A DNA stretch of 64,000 nucleotides from Stutzerimonas stutzeri. GTDB lineage: Bacteria > Pseudomonadota > Gammaproteobacteria > Pseudomonadales > Pseudomonadaceae. Positions 62,061 through 64,000 of the stretch are shown here, one piece after another (position 1 is the stretch's first letter; the number at the start of each line of letters is the position of its first letter). The stretch covers positions 1 to 64,000 of the forward strand of contig NZ_JAAMQZ010000012.1 in the NCBI RefSeq assembly GCF_013522825.1, read 5' to 3'. The position numbers and the translations under genes are program-made. Below the pieces are notes generated by a model that ran no database searches, was not told the DNA's origin, and worked only from the letters and a program-made list of their open reading frames with translations.

Positions 62061-62924
62061 CTACTGACGCTCACTCACCAGGCAGTCCTGAGCAGTGGAA
62101 GCCACCAGACGCCGCGAACTGTCGTAGACGCGGGCCTGTGTCAGCCCCCTCCCCCCTTGCATGCTGGCACTTTCGCAGACGAACAGCAGCCAATCGTCGG
62201 CGCGGCAGGCCTGGTGGAACCAGAGCGAGTGGTTGAGGCTGGCGATGAACAGCCGCTCCCGAGCGTCATCCAGGGGGACGTGATAGCTGATAGCCGCGCT
62301 GTTGATCCAGAAGTCGCTGAGATAGGCCAACGCCGAGGCGTGAATGGCGGGGTCGTCCGGTAAACTGTGGCGCAAACGCACCCAGTAGGCGACCGCAGGA
62401 ACCGGTGGAGATCGCCGCAGGTAGTGCTCCGCTTCAATGATTCGTAGCTCCAGACAGGACTTCTCGAAACGCCCCCAGGCGCCACCCGGCAGTTCATCCA
62501 TGGGCAGTAGCTCATCCGGCCCGGGCAGGTCATCGGCCATCTCCATATGGAAGAAGCCCGCCATGGACGCCTGGAAGCTGACCTGGGCGTCCAGAACCTT
62601 GCGCTCGCCTTGGCGTCCGGCCACATGCAGGCTGGTAAACCGCTTGCCATCCTGCAGCGGAGTCACCACGTATTGCAGGGGCAGATCCACTCGGGCCCCT
62701 TGCAGAAACAGGCAGTGCAAGGTGGCCGGTTCCTTGTTCGGGCAGCATTGCCTGGCCGCCATCAGCGCCTGCCCCAGCAGTTGCCCACCAAACACCCGGC
62801 CGTTCAGGTTGATGTCATGGATATCGGCGGTGAAAACGGACGCAGACTGTCGGCCTAGTTGGAATAACTCTGCCAACTGCTTCTGGCCCCAGGCCAGAGG
62901 TGACTCCGTATGCAAAACCATCAT
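62061..62924 (-). CDS. tesB: acyl-CoA thioesterase II (TesB-like)
   Basis: A 287-residue double-hotdog thioesterase with NGRVFGGQLLGQAL near residue 40, LHCLFLQGARVDLPLQYVV, and a C-terminal half with the usual TesB pattern (HSLWFHQACRADDWLLF). It releases free CoA from stalled or bulky acyl-CoAs. It appears to be transcribed alone, from a divergent region with an operator (63021), which suggests it serves this pathway rather than general lipid metabolism. Confidence 0.88.
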   Translation of the reverse strand: MMVLHTESPLAWGQKQLAELFQLGRQSASVFTADIHDINLNGRVFGGQLLGQALMAARQCCPNKEPATLHCLFLQGARVDLPLQYVVTPLQDGKRFTSLHVAGRQGERKVLDAQVSFQASMAGFFHMEMADDLPGPDELLPMDELPGGAWGRFEKSCLELRIIEAEHYLRRSPPVPAVAYWVRLRHSLPDDPAIHASALAYLSDFWINSAAISYHVPLDDARERLFIASLNHSLWFHQACRADDWLLFVCESASMQGGRGLTQARVYDSSRRLVASTAQDCLVSERQ

Positions 62925-63020
62925 GAAAGACTCGTACTCCCGAGATGCCCATCATTCTTCCCAAGCAGCGGACGGGGCCACCCAACTTATCTCTTGTTGA
63001 CCTCGACACTACCCAATAAA

Positions 63021-63035
63021 CTGACAATTAGTCAA
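63021..63035. promoter_or_regulatory. operator copy 12 (CTGAC-N5-GTCAA)
   Basis: CTGACAATTAGTCAA lies 26 nt before the GlcE-like start and 96 nt before the thioesterase start. Nine of the ten half-site bases match the perfect palindrome. Confidence 0.72.
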
Positions 63036-63061
63036 TTATTGAATCAACTGCTGCGGTTCCC

Positions 63062-64000
63062 ATGAACGATCAGGATGCCAGCGACCGACTGGTCGACACC
63101 GTCAGGAGTGCACTGAACAGTCGCACTCCCGTATACATCAGGGGCGGCAAGAGCAAGAGGTTCCTGCACCAGGCACATCAGGCGACGGAACTCGACAGCC
63201 GCGACCATAGCGGCATTCTCCATCTCGATGCCGAACGGATGACAATCAGGGCCCGCGCGGGGACTCTACTGGCGGAGCTGAACCAGGCTCTGAACGGCAA
63301 AGGGCTGACATTGGCATTCGAGCCACCGAGTTTTGCGCCAACGGCCACGGTAGGCGGCATGGTTGCCTGTGGCCTGGCCGGCCCACGTCAACCCTGGGCG
63401 GGAGCGGTAGGCAAGCACTTGCTGGGAGGTAGGCTGATCGATGGCCTGGGTCGTCAGCGGGGGTTTGGTATCGACGCGACGGAGTCGATACTGGTCGGCA
63501 ACCCCAGCCAACTGCTGGCGGGAAGCCTCGGCGAACTGGGCTTGTTTACCGAGATCTGCCTGAAAGTCCGTGCCAAGCCGGCGTGTAGCCGGACGCTGAG
63601 GTTGGAGATCGAGCGCGGCTTCGCCCTCTCCCTGATGAGGAAATGGCGGCTATGCGCCTCCCCCATCAGCGCCTTCTGCCATACCGGAGACGCCCTCTAC
63701 CTGCGCCTGGAAGGCAGTGCGGCTACGGTTCGCAAGGCCAGCGATCAGCTGGGTGGGCTGGAAGCCAACGCCAATTTCTGGGAAGAGCTGCGTGAACACC
63801 AATTAGGTTTTTTCCGCGACCCTCGGCCGCTCTGGCGCCTGTCGCTGCCTGAGGATGCGCCGCTATCGCCGGAGCTGCCGGGTGCCATACTGCTCGATTG
63901 GTGCGGCGCCCAGCGCTGGCTGAAAAGCGATGCCCCGGCCGCGGCGGTGCGCCGTCTTGCCGAGCGGCTCGGTGGCTATGCCAGCGGCTTCACCCCCGGC
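63062..64000 (+). CDS. GlcE-like FAD-binding protein, 3'-truncated by the window
   Basis: The frame is open from ATG 63062 to the window end (313 residues; GlcE is about 350). It resembles glycolate oxidase subunit GlcE in order and wording: PTATVGGMVACGLAGPRQPW, LAGSLGELGLFTEICLK, FFRDPRPLWRLSLP and CGAQRWLKSD. The most conserved GlcE segment, normally close to GGEVMKNVAGYD, is replaced by unrelated residues (GIDATESILVGN), so FAD binding may be altered. No GlcD gene precedes it. With an operator 26 nt upstream it probably belongs to the catabolic regulon, perhaps as one subunit of a 2-hydroxyacid dehydrogenase. Confidence 0.75.
   Translation, partial: MNDQDASDRLVDTVRSALNSRTPVYIRGGKSKRFLHQAHQATELDSRDHSGILHLDAERMTIRARAGTLLAELNQALNGKGLTLAFEPPSFAPTATVGGMVACGLAGPRQPWAGAVGKHLLGGRLIDGLGRQRGFGIDATESILVGNPSQLLAGSLGELGLFTEICLKVRAKPACSRTLRLEIERGFALSLMRKWRLCASPISAFCHTGDALYLRLEGSAATVRKASDQLGGLEANANFWEELREHQLGFFRDPRPLWRLSLPEDAPLSPELPGAILLDWCGAQRWLKSDAPAAAVRRLAERLGGYASGFTPG

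Noticed and set aside
3421..64000. Naming the block as a steroid-degradation cluster
   Set aside because: The families are suggestive, but the hallmark enzymes (3-ketosteroid dehydrogenase, 4,5-seco extradiol dioxygenase, KshB) are missing from the window, so the substrate is left open.
1..64000. tRNA, rRNA, CRISPR arrays, phage structural genes, toxin-antitoxin pairs
   Set aside because: None could be recognised by reading both strands; no cloverleaf-like or regularly spaced repeat sequence was found.

Overview
The window is GC-rich DNA from a gammaproteobacterium, most likely a Pseudomonas. The signs are the Pseudomonas-type malate synthase G remnant, IS21-type ends, a short palindromic insertion of a type I recall from Pseudomonas genomes, and the style of codon use and Shine-Dalgarno sites. 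Apart from its left edge, it is one very large catabolic region of about 60 kb holding some 45 enzymes for breaking down a hydrophobic carboxylic acid or alcohol through CoA thioesters. I cannot name the substrate. The enzyme families (paired and fused acyl-CoA dehydrogenases, SCP-2 thiolase/aldolase-like proteins with a DUF35 protein, a KshA-like Rieske oxygenase, a two-component flavin monooxygenase) resemble those used for steroid side chains, steroid rings and polycyclic terpenoids. No ketosteroid dehydrogenase and no ring-cleaving dioxygenase is present.

Left edge (1-3.3 kb): the 3' end of an IS21-family istB with its terminal repeats, a short lower-GC stretch with a membrane protein and a small ORF, and a malate synthase G gene that has lost about the first 265 residues. 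The junction near base 1478 cuts into glcB and also into, or right beside, the small antisense ORF. A universal stress protein follows.

Catabolic region (3.4-63 kb), by transcription unit: SDR and isomerase (4862 to 3421, minus); DUF35 and four acyl-CoA dehydrogenase subunits (5116-10252, plus); fused acyl-CoA dehydrogenase and thiolase (14411 to 10862, minus); isochorismatase-like protein (14534, plus); an envelope set DUF1302-DUF1329-YCF48-RND followed by SDR and acyl-CoA synthetase (24516 to 15202, minus); flavin reductase of the dienoyl-CoA reductase type, paired dehydrogenases, synthetase, fused dehydrogenase and Rieske oxygenase (25091-34440, plus); flavin monooxygenase, TetR, SnoaL and a MarR-tailed flavin reductase (34780-38246, plus); two crotonases, a hydrolase and a reductase-like protein (41897 to 38262, minus); iron alcohol dehydrogenase (42110, plus); ferritin-like protein (44190, minus); SCP-2 thiolase-like, crotonase and epoxide hydrolase (47590 to 44366, minus); hydrolase, MaoC hydratase and SDR (47766-50390, plus); TetR (50679, plus); GMC oxidoreductase, aldehyde dehydrogenase, crotonase and CoA-transferase (56699 to 51447, minus); SCP-2 thiolase-like and an orphan ABC binding protein (59261 to 56797, minus); synthetase and hydrolase (59499-62001, plus); thioesterase (62924 to 62061, minus); and a GlcE-like protein that runs off the window (63062, plus).

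The most striking feature is a 15-bp palindrome of the form CTRAC-N5-RTCAG. I find it twelve times, in every major intergenic promoter region of the catabolic block and nowhere in the flanking usp/glcB part. It ties the scattered units into what looks like a single TetR-type regulon; two TetR genes in the block (36082 and 50679) are the candidates. The inferred flow is: uptake or envelope handling by DUF1302/DUF1329/RND; alcohol to aldehyde to acid (GMC and aldehyde dehydrogenase); CoA activation (three synthetases and a CoA-transferase); dehydrogenation by heteromeric dehydrogenases; hydration by crotonase or MaoC enzymes; oxidation by SDRs; thiolytic or aldolytic cleavage; and ring attack by the Rieske and flavin oxygenases. 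No CRISPR array, tRNA or rRNA was seen.
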